DNA of 64,000 nucleotides, from the NCBI RefSeq assembly GCF_900188405.1, contig NZ_FZOF01000024.1, positions 62,001 to 126,000 of the forward strand, read 5' to 3'. Shown one piece after another: positions 33,121 through 40,974 of the stretch. The stretch is from Actinacidiphila glaucinigra (GTDB lineage: Bacteria > Actinomycetota > Actinomycetes > Streptomycetales > Streptomycetaceae). Within the stretch, counting starts at the first letter, position 1. Each line of letters opens with the position of its first letter. The position numbers and the translations under genes were made by a program. The notes below the pieces were generated by a model that worked only from the letters and a program-made list of their open reading frames with translations, made no database searches and had not been told where the DNA came from.

Positions 33121-33921
33121 ATGCGTGCGACACGGCCGGTCGGAGAGGTGACCCGGGGGACGACCAACCCCAACCGCCTGCGCCGCATGGACCGCTGGAT
33201 CGCCGCCCAGCACGGGGCGTCGCTGCGCCGCAGCGAGGACCCGCTCGCCGTGGACCTGGGCTACGGCGCCGCACCCTGGACCGCCCTGGAGCTGCTGGTA
33301 CGGCTGCGCACCGCGCGCCCCGACGCCGAGGTCGTCGGCATCGAGATCGATCCGGCCCGGGTCGCCGCCGCCCGGCCGTACGCGCGCGAGGGGCTCTCCT
33401 TCGCGCACGGCGGCTTCGAGGTGCCCCTCCCGGGCGGCCGCAGGCCGGCCCTGATCCGGGCGGCGAACGTGCTGCGCCAGTACGACGAGGAGCGGGTCGC
33501 CGAGGTGTGGACGCGGCTGCGGGCCCGGCTCGCGCCGGACGGGCTGCTGGTGGAGGGCACCTGCGACGAGATCGGCCGCCGCCACGTGTGGGTGGCGCTC
33601 GGCCCCGAGGGGCCGCGCACGGTGACCTTCGCCACCCGGCTCGGCTCGCTGCAGCGCCCCTCCGACCTGGCGGAGCGGCTGCCCAAGGCGCTGATCCACC
33701 GCAATGTGCCGGGCGAGCCGGTGCACGCGTTCCTCACCGACTTCGACCGGGCGTGGGCGGCCGCCGCGCCCTTCGCCTCCCTGGGCGCCCGGCAGCGCTG
33801 GATCCGCACGGTGCGCAGCCTGGCGGGTCCGGGCGGCTGGCCGGTCACCGACACCCCGGCCCGCTGGCGCCAGGGCGAGGTGACCGTCCGCTGGGAGGCC
33901 CTGGCGCCGGCGCGGCGCTGA
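33121..33921 (+). CDS. Class I SAM-dependent methyltransferase
   Basis: 266 aa. SAM-binding region LAVDLGYGAAPWTALELLVRL (motif I) near residues 43-63, EVVGIEIDPARVAAARP (motif II) near 70-86, then ALIRAANVLRQYDEERV (motif IV region). The late part (RNVPGEPVHAFLTDFDRAWAAAAPF) is specific to this actinobacterial family. It is divergent from mshA and conserved there; substrate unknown. TAGGCT at 33109-33114 lies 6 nt before the ATG, so a leaderless mRNA is likely. Confidence 0.85.
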   Translation: MRATRPVGEVTRGTTNPNRLRRMDRWIAAQHGASLRRSEDPLAVDLGYGAAPWTALELLVRLRTARPDAEVVGIEIDPARVAAARPYAREGLSFAHGGFEVPLPGGRRPALIRAANVLRQYDEERVAEVWTRLRARLAPDGLLVEGTCDEIGRRHVWVALGPEGPRTVTFATRLGSLQRPSDLAERLPKALIHRNVPGEPVHAFLTDFDRAWAAAAPFASLGARQRWIRTVRSLAGPGGWPVTDTPARWRQGEVTVRWEALAPARR

Positions 33922-34057
33922 TCCCCGCCGCCGGGGCCGGTCCCGCATGGCGCCCGGAGCGCGATGCGCGGGCCCGCGGCTCTGGCCGATTCGCGTCTTC
34001 CGTGGCACCATCCACAGCCATGTGACGGATCGTCAGATACGCAGCGGAGGTGCCCGC

Positions 34058-35089
34058 ATGAAGCGTACGGCCTGCCTTGCCTGTGCCGCGCTGCTGCTGA
34101 TCCTGGCCGCCCCCGTGCCGGTCGCGCACGCCGATCCGCCCCGCCCGCGCCGCACCCTGCAGGACGTACGGGCCGAGGTCGACGCCCTCTACCGGCAGGC
34201 CGAACGCGCCACCGACACCTACAACTCCGCGCACCAACGGGTCCTCGCCCAGCAGCAGCAGATCGTCGCGCTCGCCCGCGTCATCGACCGCGAGCAGACC
34301 CGGCTGCGCACCCTCACCGCCCAGGCGGGCGCGCTCGCCCGCGCCCAGTACCGCGGCGGCGGCATCGGCCCCGGGCTCGACCTGCTGCTCAGCGACGACC
34401 CGGGCGCCTTCCTCGACGGACTCACCCTCGCCGACCGCGGCGCCCAGGCCGCCGACGCCACCATCGGGCAGCTGCGTACGACCACCGCGGAGCTGGGCGC
34501 CTACGCCCGCTCCGCGACCGTCGCCTGGGAGCGCCTCATGGCCGGCCGGAAGGAGGCCGCCGACGCCGAGCGCGAGGTCACCGGCCGGCTGGCCCGGGCG
34601 AAGCGCCTGCTCGCCGGCCTGGAGGCCCGGGAGCGGGCACGGCTGGAACGGCTCGAGGACGAGGCCGCCTACCGTTCCCAGGTCGCCTGGCTGCGCACCG
34701 ACGCCGCCACCCGCCTGCGCCGCGACGCCGCGGGCGCCACCCGGCAGGGCGCCACCGCCGTCGCCTTCGCCTCGGCGCAGATCGGCAAGCCCTATATATG
34801 GGGAGCGGACGGTCCGGCCGCCTACGACTGCTCCGCGCTGACCCGGGCCGCCTGGCACGCCGCCGGGGTCGGCATCCCGCGCACCTCCCAGGAGCAGTGG
34901 CGGCTCCTGCCGCGCGTCCCCGTGGCGCGGATGCGCCCGGGCGACCTGGTCGTGTACTTCGACGACGCCAGTCACGTCGGCATCTACGTGGGCGACGGCG
35001 CCATCGTCCACGCACCGCGCCCCGGGCGGCGGGTCACGATGGCGGGGGCCGGGTCGATGCCCGTCCTCGGGGTCGTGCGCCCCGGGTGA
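34058..35089 (+). CDS. Secreted NlpC/P60 peptidoglycan endopeptidase with coiled coil
   Basis: 343 aa. The signal peptide (residues 1-26, ending AHA) is followed by a long coiled-coil region (about 35-215), as in RipA/CwlO-type hydrolases. The NlpC/P60 domain has catalytic C258 in AAYDCSALTRAAW, H306 in DDASHVGIY and third polar residue H318 in IVHAP. It cleaves D-gamma-glutamyl-DAP bonds in the stem peptide. The coiled coil suggests regulation by an FtsEX-like partner or autoinhibition. The ATG follows AGCGGAGGTGCCCGC. A TGACG/CGTCA inverted repeat (34023-34035) lies in the promoter region. Confidence 0.9.
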   Translation: MKRTACLACAALLLILAAPVPVAHADPPRPRRTLQDVRAEVDALYRQAERATDTYNSAHQRVLAQQQQIVALARVIDREQTRLRTLTAQAGALARAQYRGGGIGPGLDLLLSDDPGAFLDGLTLADRGAQAADATIGQLRTTTAELGAYARSATVAWERLMAGRKEAADAEREVTGRLARAKRLLAGLEARERARLERLEDEAAYRSQVAWLRTDAATRLRRDAAGATRQGATAVAFASAQIGKPYIWGADGPAAYDCSALTRAAWHAAGVGIPRTSQEQWRLLPRVPVARMRPGDLVVYFDDASHVGIYVGDGAIVHAPRPGRRVTMAGAGSMPVLGVVRPG

Positions 35090-35390
35090 CCGCGCACGGC
35101 CGCGCGGGGCGACCGCCCGCTGTGACCTGCGTCCTGTGACCCCGGTCGCGTGACGCGCACCACGCCCCGGTGGGGCAAACGTGACGTTGGTCATGCCCGG
35201 TTCGTCCTCCCGCGGCCGAAATCCGCAGCTCAGCACCGCATATGACACGGGCGGTTTACCAACAGGGCCTCCCCCGCCGCCGGGCGCTACCGCTATGGTC
35301 GCCCTTCAGTGTTCTCGGAGCTGAGCAACCGATCCGACCGATCCGACCGCTCCGGGACGTTGCCCTCGGGGGGAGGGAAGGAATTGTCCG
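35090..35390. other. 301-bp intergenic region before the SpoIIE-type phosphatase gene
   Basis: No ORF with a ribosome site. It contains a 9-bp tandem repeat CCGATCCGA (35329-35337, 35338-35346, degenerate third copy to 35355) about 40 bp before the start codon. TATGGT at 35294-35299 is a possible -10 box. Confidence 0.4.
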
Positions 35391-36659
35391 ATGTCGCCGA
35401 TGTCCGCGACCGGGCGGCGCACCGACCAGTACGCCGCCGTGCCGGGGCCGCGCCAGGAAACACCCCTGGCCGACGGCCGGACCTCCCCTGCCCTGACCCT
35501 GCTCGTCATCGGTGACGACCCCGCCGGCGCCTTCACCGTCCCCGACCTGCTGGACATCTCCGGCACGCGCGTCCGCATCCGCCGCGCCCGCAACCTGACC
35601 GAGGCCGAGCGACTGCTCCGGGACGACGTCAACTGCATCCTGCTGGAGCTCTCCGCCCAGGCCGCCGACGGCGCGTCCGACGCGATGGACAGCCTGCGGC
35701 AACTGCTGCGGCTCGCCCCGCGCACCGCCGTCCTGGTGCTCACCGCGGGCACCGACACCGACGCCGAGCGCGCCGCCGAGGCCGTCCGCGTCGGCGCCCA
35801 GGACCACCTGACCCCGGCCGACCTGGACCCGTCCCACCTGACCCGGGCCATCCGCTACGCGGTGGAGCGCAAGCGCGCGGACGTCGCGCAGCGCCAGCTG
35901 ACCGAGACCCGGCTGCTCGCCCAGGAGAACTCGCGGCTGGAACGCGGGCTGCTCCCCACGCCGCTGCTCCACGGCGCCGACCTGCGCTTCGCCGCCCGCT
36001 ACCGGCCCGGCCGCAGCCGGGCCCTGCTCGGCGGCGACTTCTACGACACCGTCCGCACCCCGGACGGCACCGTGCACGCGATGATCGGCGACGTCTGCGG
36101 CCACGGCCCGGACGAGGCCGCCCTCGGCGTGGAGCTGCGCATCGCCTGGCGCGCGCTGACGCTCGCCGGACTGTGCGGGGCCGCCCTGCTGGGCACGCTG
36201 CAGCAGGTCCTGGAGCACGAGCGCTCCGACGACGAGATCTTCGCGACCCTCTGCCAGGTCGACATCAGTCCGGACGGCCGCGCCGCCGACCTGTGGCTGG
36301 CCGGCCACCCGGCACCCCTGCTGTCGCTGTCCGGGATGGCGCCGCAACTGCTGCCGTACGAGCACGGCGGCCCGGCGCTCGGGCTGCTGCCGCAGAAGGA
36401 CTGCTGGGAGGGCGCGCGCTTCGAGCTGGGCGAGGCGTGGAGCCTGATGCTCTACACCGACGGGCTCATCGAGGGCCGGATCGGCCTGGGCGCGCAGCGG
36501 CTGGGCCAGGAGGGCATGGTCGACCTGGTCGGGCGGCAGCTGTCGGCCGGACTGGCCGGCGAGGAGCTGCTGGACGCGGCCATGACCGAGGTGCGCGAAC
36601 TCAACGGCGGGGAGCTGACGGACGACGTGGCCCTCATGCTCCTGGAGTCGGGCGCCTGA
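35391..36659 (+). CDS. SpoIIE-type PP2C phosphatase with degenerate receiver domain
   Basis: 422 aa. Residues about 34-160 form a receiver-like domain, but the phospho-acceptor position is Glu (E86 in CILLELSAQ) instead of Asp, and the first acidic pair is GDDP, so it may be constitutively active or signal without phosphorylation. A short coiled linker (160-190) leads to a PPM/SpoIIE phosphatase domain with GGDFYD at 214-219, MIGDVCGHG near 231-239, and YTDGLIEGR and LTDDVALMLL near the end. Such RsbU-like enzymes dephosphorylate anti-anti-sigma factors. No partner switch genes are adjacent. The ATG follows GGGAGGGAAGGAATTGTCCG. Confidence 0.9.
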   Translation: MSPMSATGRRTDQYAAVPGPRQETPLADGRTSPALTLLVIGDDPAGAFTVPDLLDISGTRVRIRRARNLTEAERLLRDDVNCILLELSAQAADGASDAMDSLRQLLRLAPRTAVLVLTAGTDTDAERAAEAVRVGAQDHLTPADLDPSHLTRAIRYAVERKRADVAQRQLTETRLLAQENSRLERGLLPTPLLHGADLRFAARYRPGRSRALLGGDFYDTVRTPDGTVHAMIGDVCGHGPDEAALGVELRIAWRALTLAGLCGAALLGTLQQVLEHERSDDEIFATLCQVDISPDGRAADLWLAGHPAPLLSLSGMAPQLLPYEHGGPALGLLPQKDCWEGARFELGEAWSLMLYTDGLIEGRIGLGAQRLGQEGMVDLVGRQLSAGLAGEELLDAAMTEVRELNGGELTDDVALMLLESGA

Positions 36660-36668
36660 TCCGGCGGC

Positions 36669-36690
36669 CCCGGCCGGTCAGCCGGCCGGG
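36669..36690. terminator. Hairpin between convergent genes
   Basis: CCCGGCCGG, TCAG loop, CCGGCCGGG; lies between the stop at 36659 and the convergent stop at 36700. Confidence 0.6.
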
Positions 36691-36699
36691 TGGACCGCG

Positions 36700-37032
36700 T
36701 CAGCGGTTGAAGGGGCCGTACGGGCCGTCGCTGCTGCTGCCGCCGCCGCGCCGCCGCGGGCCGGACACCTGCTTGAGGGCCGGACGCACGTCGACCGTGT
36801 ACACGATCACCGCGATCAGGCCGATGACCGGCAGGAACGACATGATCGGCAGGATCGCGATCAGGGCCGCCGCCACCGCCAGGATGATCATCCAGAAGGC
36901 CTTGGTCTTCTTGTCCGCCGCCCGGTAGGCGTCCTCACGCCGGATGGCCGCGTCGACCAGCGCGAACAGCGCGAAGACCAGCAGGGCGATGGAGACCCAG
37001 CCCAGCAAGTTGTAGAAGCCCTGCACCAGCAT
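36700..37032 (-). CDS. DUF2516-family membrane protein
   Basis: 110 aa. N-terminal helix YNLLGWVSIALLVFALFALVDAAI, then RREDAYRAADKKTKAFWMIILAVAAALIAIL and LPVIGLIAVIVYTVDVRPAL: three membrane segments with a charged cytoplasmic loop, matching DUF2516. A polar Arg/Gly/Ser tail follows. The ATG at 37032 follows GGAGGTGGACGGCA. It lies downstream of the HBHA-like gene on the same strand with a terminator hairpin between them. Confidence 0.8.
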   Translation of the reverse strand: MLVQGFYNLLGWVSIALLVFALFALVDAAIRREDAYRAADKKTKAFWMIILAVAAALIAILPIMSFLPVIGLIAVIVYTVDVRPALKQVSGPRRRGGGSSSDGPYGPFNR

Positions 37033-37077
37033 TGCCGTCCACCTCCGTCATCGGCTCCCACCGTACCGGCACAACGA

Positions 37078-37102
37078 GCCGGGCACGCCGCGCGTGCCCG
37101 GC
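37078..37102 (-). terminator. Terminator after the HBHA-like gene
   Basis: 11-bp stem GCCGGGCACGC (37078-37088) with its complement at 37092-37102, 3-nt loop, just past the stop at 37120. Confidence 0.65.
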
Positions 37103-37119
37103 CCGTGATGGCCGGCCGC

Positions 37120-37761
37120 TCAGGAAGCGGGCTTGCCCGGCGTCGCGGGCTTCTTGGCCGCGGGGGCCTTCTTCGCCGTGGGGGTCTTCTTCGCCTGGCC
37201 GTCCTGCGCCGGGGACGGCGCGTGGGCGGGGGCCGGAGCCGGGGCCGGAGCCGGGGCCGGAGCCGGCTTGGTGTCCGAGACCGGTGCCTGCCGTGCCGCC
37301 GGGACGGGCTCCGGCTCGATCGCGACGGCGATGTCCTCGACCTGCTCGGCGGCCTCGCCGCGCCAGGTGGCGACCGCGTCCTTGCCGCGCTCGGCGAGGC
37401 CGTCGTACGCCTCCTTGGCGCGGACCGCGTACTCGGCGGCGCGGCCCACCTGCTGCAGCGCGAAGTCCTGCGCGGAGTCGCGCAGCTTGCGCAGGTCGCC
37501 GTCGATGGTGCCCAGGAGGTCGTTGACCTTGGCCTGCGCCTTGGTCTGCGCGTCCTTGGCCTGCGCGGTCACCTTCTCCTGCACGGCCTTGGGGTCGGTG
37601 CCGCGGATCTTCTCGATCCGCTCGGGGGCCTCGGCGCGGATCTTCTCGATCAGCGGCGGGACCTCCTTGAGCTTCTCGGCCGCGAGGTCCGCGGTCCCGG
37701 CCAGCGCGTACAGCGGGGTCGGGTCCTTGAGGGTCTTGACGATGTCTTCGGTGATCGCCAT
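37120..37761 (-). CDS. HbhA-like coiled-coil protein with Lys/Ala/Pro tail
   Basis: 213 aa. The N-terminal 135 residues are a long amphipathic helix/coiled coil (DLAAEKLKEVPPLIEKIRAEAPERIEKIR), like mycobacterial heparin-binding haemagglutinin. A (AP)n linker is encoded by a 12-bp repeat (37228-37266), and the C-terminus is KKTPTAKKAPAAKKPATPGK, the Lys-Ala-Pro motif of HBHA. HBHA is linked to cell-surface adhesion and polar growth proteins; in Streptomyces the role is unknown. The ATG at 37761 follows GGGAGAAACCCTC. It lies 76 bp downstream of the HTH regulator gene, probably in its regulon. Confidence 0.8.
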   Translation of the reverse strand: MAITEDIVKTLKDPTPLYALAGTADLAAEKLKEVPPLIEKIRAEAPERIEKIRGTDPKAVQEKVTAQAKDAQTKAQAKVNDLLGTIDGDLRKLRDSAQDFALQQVGRAAEYAVRAKEAYDGLAERGKDAVATWRGEAAEQVEDIAVAIEPEPVPAARQAPVSDTKPAPAPAPAPAPAPAHAPSPAQDGQAKKTPTAKKAPAAKKPATPGKPAS

Positions 37762-37837
37762 GAGGGTTTCTCCCGTTTGAGGATGGTGGCGGGTACGCCT
37801 GTTGGATCGTTCGTTCCGCGCGACCGGGCGCGGCCGG

Positions 37838-38341
37838 TCACCCGGCGGCCGCGGCGTCGCCGCCGCCACCGCCGCTGCCCTGTCCGGCCGGTCCGGACGC
37901 GTTCGGCTTCAGCACGGCGACAGCCTTCTTCGCCGCCTTCTTCGCCGCGTGCTCGCGCGGCGCAGCGGGCTGCTCGTCAAGAGCTTCCTCCACTGCGGCG
38001 TTCTCCTTGCGGAACGACTCGTAGATCTGCACGAGGACTTGCTTCTGCTTCTCGTTGATCGCCGTGTCGGCCAGGATGGCGGTCCGTACCTCCATCCCGT
38101 CGCCCTGGTCCCGCTCGTCGAGGATCCCGGCCTGCACGTACAGGGTCTCGGCGGAGATGCGCAGCGCCCGGGCGAGCTGCTGCAGGATCTCTGCGCTGGG
38201 CTTGCGCAGCCCGCGCTCGATCTGACTGAGGTAGGGGTTGGACACCCCCGCGGCGTCGGCGAGCTGACGCAGGGACAGCTGCGCGTTGCGGCGCTGCTCC
38301 CGCAGGTACTCGCCGAGGGTGCCGACGTTCAGTGAAGCCAT
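37838..38341 (-). CDS. XRE-type HTH regulator with Lys/Ala tail
   Basis: 167 aa. Residues about 8-66 form a lambda-repressor-like HTH (LGEYLREQRRNAQLSLRQLADAAGVSNPYLSQIERG). A middle region (QVLVQIYESFRKENAAVEEAL) may dimerise, and the C-terminus is KKAAKKAVAVLK plus a Gly-rich tail. The companion coiled-coil gene lies immediately downstream and has a similar KKA tail. The ATG is at 38341 and the palindromic operator begins 27 bp upstream, overlapping its promoter, so autorepression is likely. Similar regulators upstream of hbhA-like genes occur in mycobacteria. Confidence 0.85.
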   Translation of the reverse strand: MASLNVGTLGEYLREQRRNAQLSLRQLADAAGVSNPYLSQIERGLRKPSAEILQQLARALRISAETLYVQAGILDERDQGDGMEVRTAILADTAINEKQKQVLVQIYESFRKENAAVEEALDEQPAAPREHAAKKAAKKAVAVLKPNASGPAGQGSGGGGGDAAAAG

Positions 38342-38362
38342 GACTCCGAGGATGCCGCGCGG

Positions 38363-38396
38363 TGCTAACTTTTGCAAGCAAGGTGCTTGCAAAAGT
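38363..38396 (-). promoter_or_regulatory. 13-bp perfect inverted-repeat operator over the HTH gene promoter
   Basis: Left arm ACTTTTGCAAGCA at 38368-38380, 3-bp spacer, exact complement at 38384-38396. On the minus strand TTGCAA and TTAGCA (38368-38363) with 18 bp between them form a promoter that the palindrome covers completely, an arrangement suited to repression. AT-rich compared with the surroundings. Confidence 0.75.
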
Positions 38397-38475
38397 CTCG
38401 TTACGGTCGTGTGACCCATCCCTCCGGCCCGCCACGCGCGCGCCCGCTGTCGGCGCCCGCGCGCACAATGCCTGC

Positions 38476-38934
38476 GTGGACCTGCGACCCGAACTGCTTC
38501 CGCCGCCCGTCGGCCCCAAGCGACTGGCCGAGCTCGCCCGTGAGATCGAGCGGATCGAGGACCTGGCCGGGTCCGGCGAACCGGCGGACCAGGCCGTGGC
38601 CGCGTTCAACGAGCGCACGGGCCACGACTACCTGCTGTCCGACTTCACCTGCTACGACGCGTCGCGCGGTCTGGAGGAGTTCGCCCGCGAGGCCGCCCGG
38701 CCCGCCCGGCCGCGGGTGGCGGACATCACGCGCGAGGAACTCGTCGAGATCGTCCGCCGCGTCGAGGCCGATCCCGCCGGCGAGGACACCGACTACCACC
38801 TGCTGCTCCTCGACTGCAACACCCCGCACCCCCGGGCCTGCGACCTGCTCTTCCACCCGCCGGCCGGCCTCGAGGACGCCCCGCCCGAGCGGATCGTCGA
38901 GGCGGCACTCGCCTACCGCCCGATCGCCCTGTGA
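38476..38934 (+). CDS. Conserved hypothetical protein (152 aa)
   Basis: Acidic soluble protein: VDLRPELLPPPVGPKRLAELAREIERIEDLAGSG, then NERTGHDYLLSDFTCYDASRGLEEFAREAAR and DTDYHLLLLDCNTPHPRACDLLFHPP. No domain family recognised. The sequence YHLLLLDCNTPHP is a likely conserved core. CACAAT at 38464-38469 is 6 nt before the GTG, with no Shine-Dalgarno, so it is predicted leaderless. It shares the 130-bp divergent region with the HTH operator. Confidence 0.7.
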   Translation: MDLRPELLPPPVGPKRLAELAREIERIEDLAGSGEPADQAVAAFNERTGHDYLLSDFTCYDASRGLEEFAREAARPARPRVADITREELVEIVRRVEADPAGEDTDYHLLLLDCNTPHPRACDLLFHPPAGLEDAPPERIVEAALAYRPIAL

Positions 38935-38952
38935 AAGAGCCCGGGCGGCCGG

Positions 38953-38983
38953 TTGACCTTGACCTTGGGGCAGGCCGCAGCAT
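38953..38983 (+). promoter_or_regulatory. MerR-type promoter before the MerR-PP2C gene
   Basis: TTGACC (38953-38958) and CAGCAT (38978-38983) are 19 bp apart with a partial palindrome CCTTG...GGGG between them; a second TTGACC overlaps at 38959-38964. The over-long spacer suits activation by a MerR protein, probably the gene it precedes. Confidence 0.5.
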
Positions 38984-39028
38984 CGGAGCGGCCGGGCGGT
39001 GTGCCCGGCCCGAGGGAGGGAGCCCGCC

Positions 39029-40099
39029 ATGGACTCGCTGACGATCGGGGCGTTCGCGAAGGCGTCCCGGCTGTCGCCGAAGGCGCTGCGGCTGTACGAC
39101 GAGCTGGGGCTGCTGACACCCGCGCGGGTCGATCCGCTGACCGGCTACCGCCACTACGCGCCCGCCCAGCTGGAGCGCGCCCGGCTCGTGGCCTGGCTGC
39201 GGCGGCTGGGGATGCCGCTGGCCCGCATACGGGAGGTGTGCGCGCTGGACGCGCCCGCCGCCGCGCGGGAGATCCGGGTGTACTGGGCGCGGACCGAGGC
39301 CGCGCACGGCGCCCGGCGGGACCTGGCCGCCTTCCTCGTCGATCACCTGTCCCGGAAGGACTCCGCCGTGAACGACGCGAACCACCCCCTGGAGCTGCGC
39401 TGCGCCGCCCTCTCCGACGCCGGCCTCGTCCGGCCGGGCAACCAGGACACCGCCTACGCCGGCGAACGGCTGCTGGCGGTGGCCGACGGCTTCGGCGGTG
39501 AGGGGGCGCCCGCGGGCGCCGCCGCCGTCGACGCGCTGAAGGAGCTCGACGCCGGCACCGCCCCGGGCGGTCTGCTGGACGTGCTGCAGGACGCGCTGGA
39601 CCGGGCCGACGAGACCGTGCGCGGTTTCGCGGACTCGGGCACCACGCTCACCGCGCTGCTGTGGTCCGGGGAGCGGCTGGCCCTCGTCCACATCGGCGAC
39701 TCGCGGGCCTACCTGCTGCGCGAGGGCGGGCTCTTCCGGATCACGCACGACCACACGATGGTGCAGTCGATGGTCGACGAGGGCCGGCTGACCGAGGCCG
39801 AGGCCGTCTCGCACCCGCAGCGGTCGCTGCTCGTACGGGCGTTGGGCTCGGGCACCCGCCCGGCCGGGCGCCTGCCCGACCTGCGGCTGCACGATCCCCG
39901 TCCCGGCGACCGCTACCTGCTGTGCACGGACGGCCTGTCCACCGTCGTGCCGGACGAGGAGCTGCACCGGGTCCTCGCCTCCGGCGCCGGACCCGGGGAG
40001 GCGGTGCGCGCGCTGGTCGCGCTGGCCAACGCCGCCGGCGGTCCGGACAACGTCAGTTGCGTGGTCGCCGATGTACATGAGAGGGCCACGGCGGCATAG
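39029..40099 (+). CDS. MerR DNA-binding domain fused to a PP2C phosphatase domain
   Basis: 356 aa. Residues 1-75 form a MerR HTH (LTIGAFAKASRLSPKALRLYDELGLLTPARVD, then GYRHYAPAQLERARLVAWLRRLGMPLARI). After a helical linker, residues about 118-345 form a PPM-type Ser/Thr phosphatase: SDAGLVRPGNQDTAY, VADGFGG (metal Asp), GTTLTALL, VHIGDSRAYLLR, LCTDGLSTVV and GGPDNVSCVV. All metal-binding Asp residues seem intact. A transcription factor that carries its own phosphatase could couple a phospho-signal to DNA binding. The ATG at 39029 follows CGAGGGAGGGAGCCCGCC. Confidence 0.88.
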   Translation: MDSLTIGAFAKASRLSPKALRLYDELGLLTPARVDPLTGYRHYAPAQLERARLVAWLRRLGMPLARIREVCALDAPAAAREIRVYWARTEAAHGARRDLAAFLVDHLSRKDSAVNDANHPLELRCAALSDAGLVRPGNQDTAYAGERLLAVADGFGGEGAPAGAAAVDALKELDAGTAPGGLLDVLQDALDRADETVRGFADSGTTLTALLWSGERLALVHIGDSRAYLLREGGLFRITHDHTMVQSMVDEGRLTEAEAVSHPQRSLLVRALGSGTRPAGRLPDLRLHDPRPGDRYLLCTDGLSTVVPDEELHRVLASGAGPGEAVRALVALANAAGGPDNVSCVVADVHERATAA

Positions 40100-40108
40100 T
40101 CCCGACCC

Positions 40109-40888
40109 ATGAGCGATGAATGGTTTCTGCAGACGGGCCACGGGGTGCGCTTCGAGTGGGGACCGGAGGGCGCCCGGCGGGTCGGGGCGCACGTGGCCTG
40201 CCTGGTCGTCGTCGACGTCCTGTCCTTCACCACCGCGGTGACGGTGGCCGTCGAGGCGGGGACCGCGGTGCACCCGTACGCCTGGCGCGACGCGACGGCG
40301 GCCGCGTACGCGCGGCGGGTCGGTGCGCGGCTGGCCGTGGGGCGGCGGGAGGTGACCGAGCGCTCGCCGTGGTCGCTGTCCCCCGCCGCCCTGCGCCGTG
40401 CGCCCTTCACCCCGCGGCTGGTGCTGCCCTCCCCCAACGGGTCGGCGATCGCCGCCGCGGCCGGGGAGGCGGCGACCGTGGTCGCCGCCTCACTGCGCAA
40501 CGCGAGCGCCGTCGGCGCGTGGCTCGCCCGGCACGGCTACGGCGTCCGCGACCGCCCCGTCGCGGTGGTCGCCGCCGGCGAGCGCTGGCCCGACGGGACC
40601 CTGCGCCCCGCACTGGAGGACCTGCTCGGCGCCGGGGCGGTCGTCGCCGCGCTGCGCGAGCGCGCGCCCGCGGTGACCCCCTCCCCCGAGGCGCGGACCG
40701 CGGCCGCGGCCTTCACCGGGACCCCCGACCCCGCCGCCGCCGTCGCGGCCTGCGCCTCCGGGCGCGAACTCAGAGGCGGCGGCTTCCCCGAGGACGTCGC
40801 GATCGCCACGGAACTCGACGCCGCCTCGGTCGTACCCGTCCTGTCCGGGGGAGCCTTCTCCTCGCGGCCCATTGCGGACCGGAACTGA
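40109..40888 (+). CDS. 2-phosphosulfolactate phosphatase (ComB) family protein
   Basis: 259 aa. Family marks: VVVDVLSFTTAVTVAVEAG near residues 33-51, LVLPSPNGSAIAAAA near 107-121, and the region AAGERWPDGTLRPALEDLLGAGAV. ComB dephosphorylates phosphosulfolactate in coenzyme M synthesis in archaea; in Streptomyces, which does not make coenzyme M, the true substrate is unknown. The ATG lies 8 nt after CATAGT (40095-40100) and 9 bp after the MerR-PP2C stop, so it may have its own leaderless promoter. Confidence 0.85.
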   Translation: MSDEWFLQTGHGVRFEWGPEGARRVGAHVACLVVVDVLSFTTAVTVAVEAGTAVHPYAWRDATAAAYARRVGARLAVGRREVTERSPWSLSPAALRRAPFTPRLVLPSPNGSAIAAAAGEAATVVAASLRNASAVGAWLARHGYGVRDRPVAVVAAGERWPDGTLRPALEDLLGAGAVVAALRERAPAVTPSPEARTAAAAFTGTPDPAAAVAACASGRELRGGGFPEDVAIATELDAASVVPVLSGGAFSSRPIADRN

Positions 40889-40974
40889 CCGCAAGGGTGC
40901 GTACCGTCGAAGACATCGAGGACGCCGGAGGACCGGCGCCCGAGGCCAGGACCCACGACCAAGGGGAGCGCGCG

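Noticed and set aside
37228..37266. Tandem 12-bp GC repeat considered as a CRISPR or intergenic repeat
   Set aside because: It is inside the HbhA-like gene and simply encodes the (Ala-Pro)n linker.
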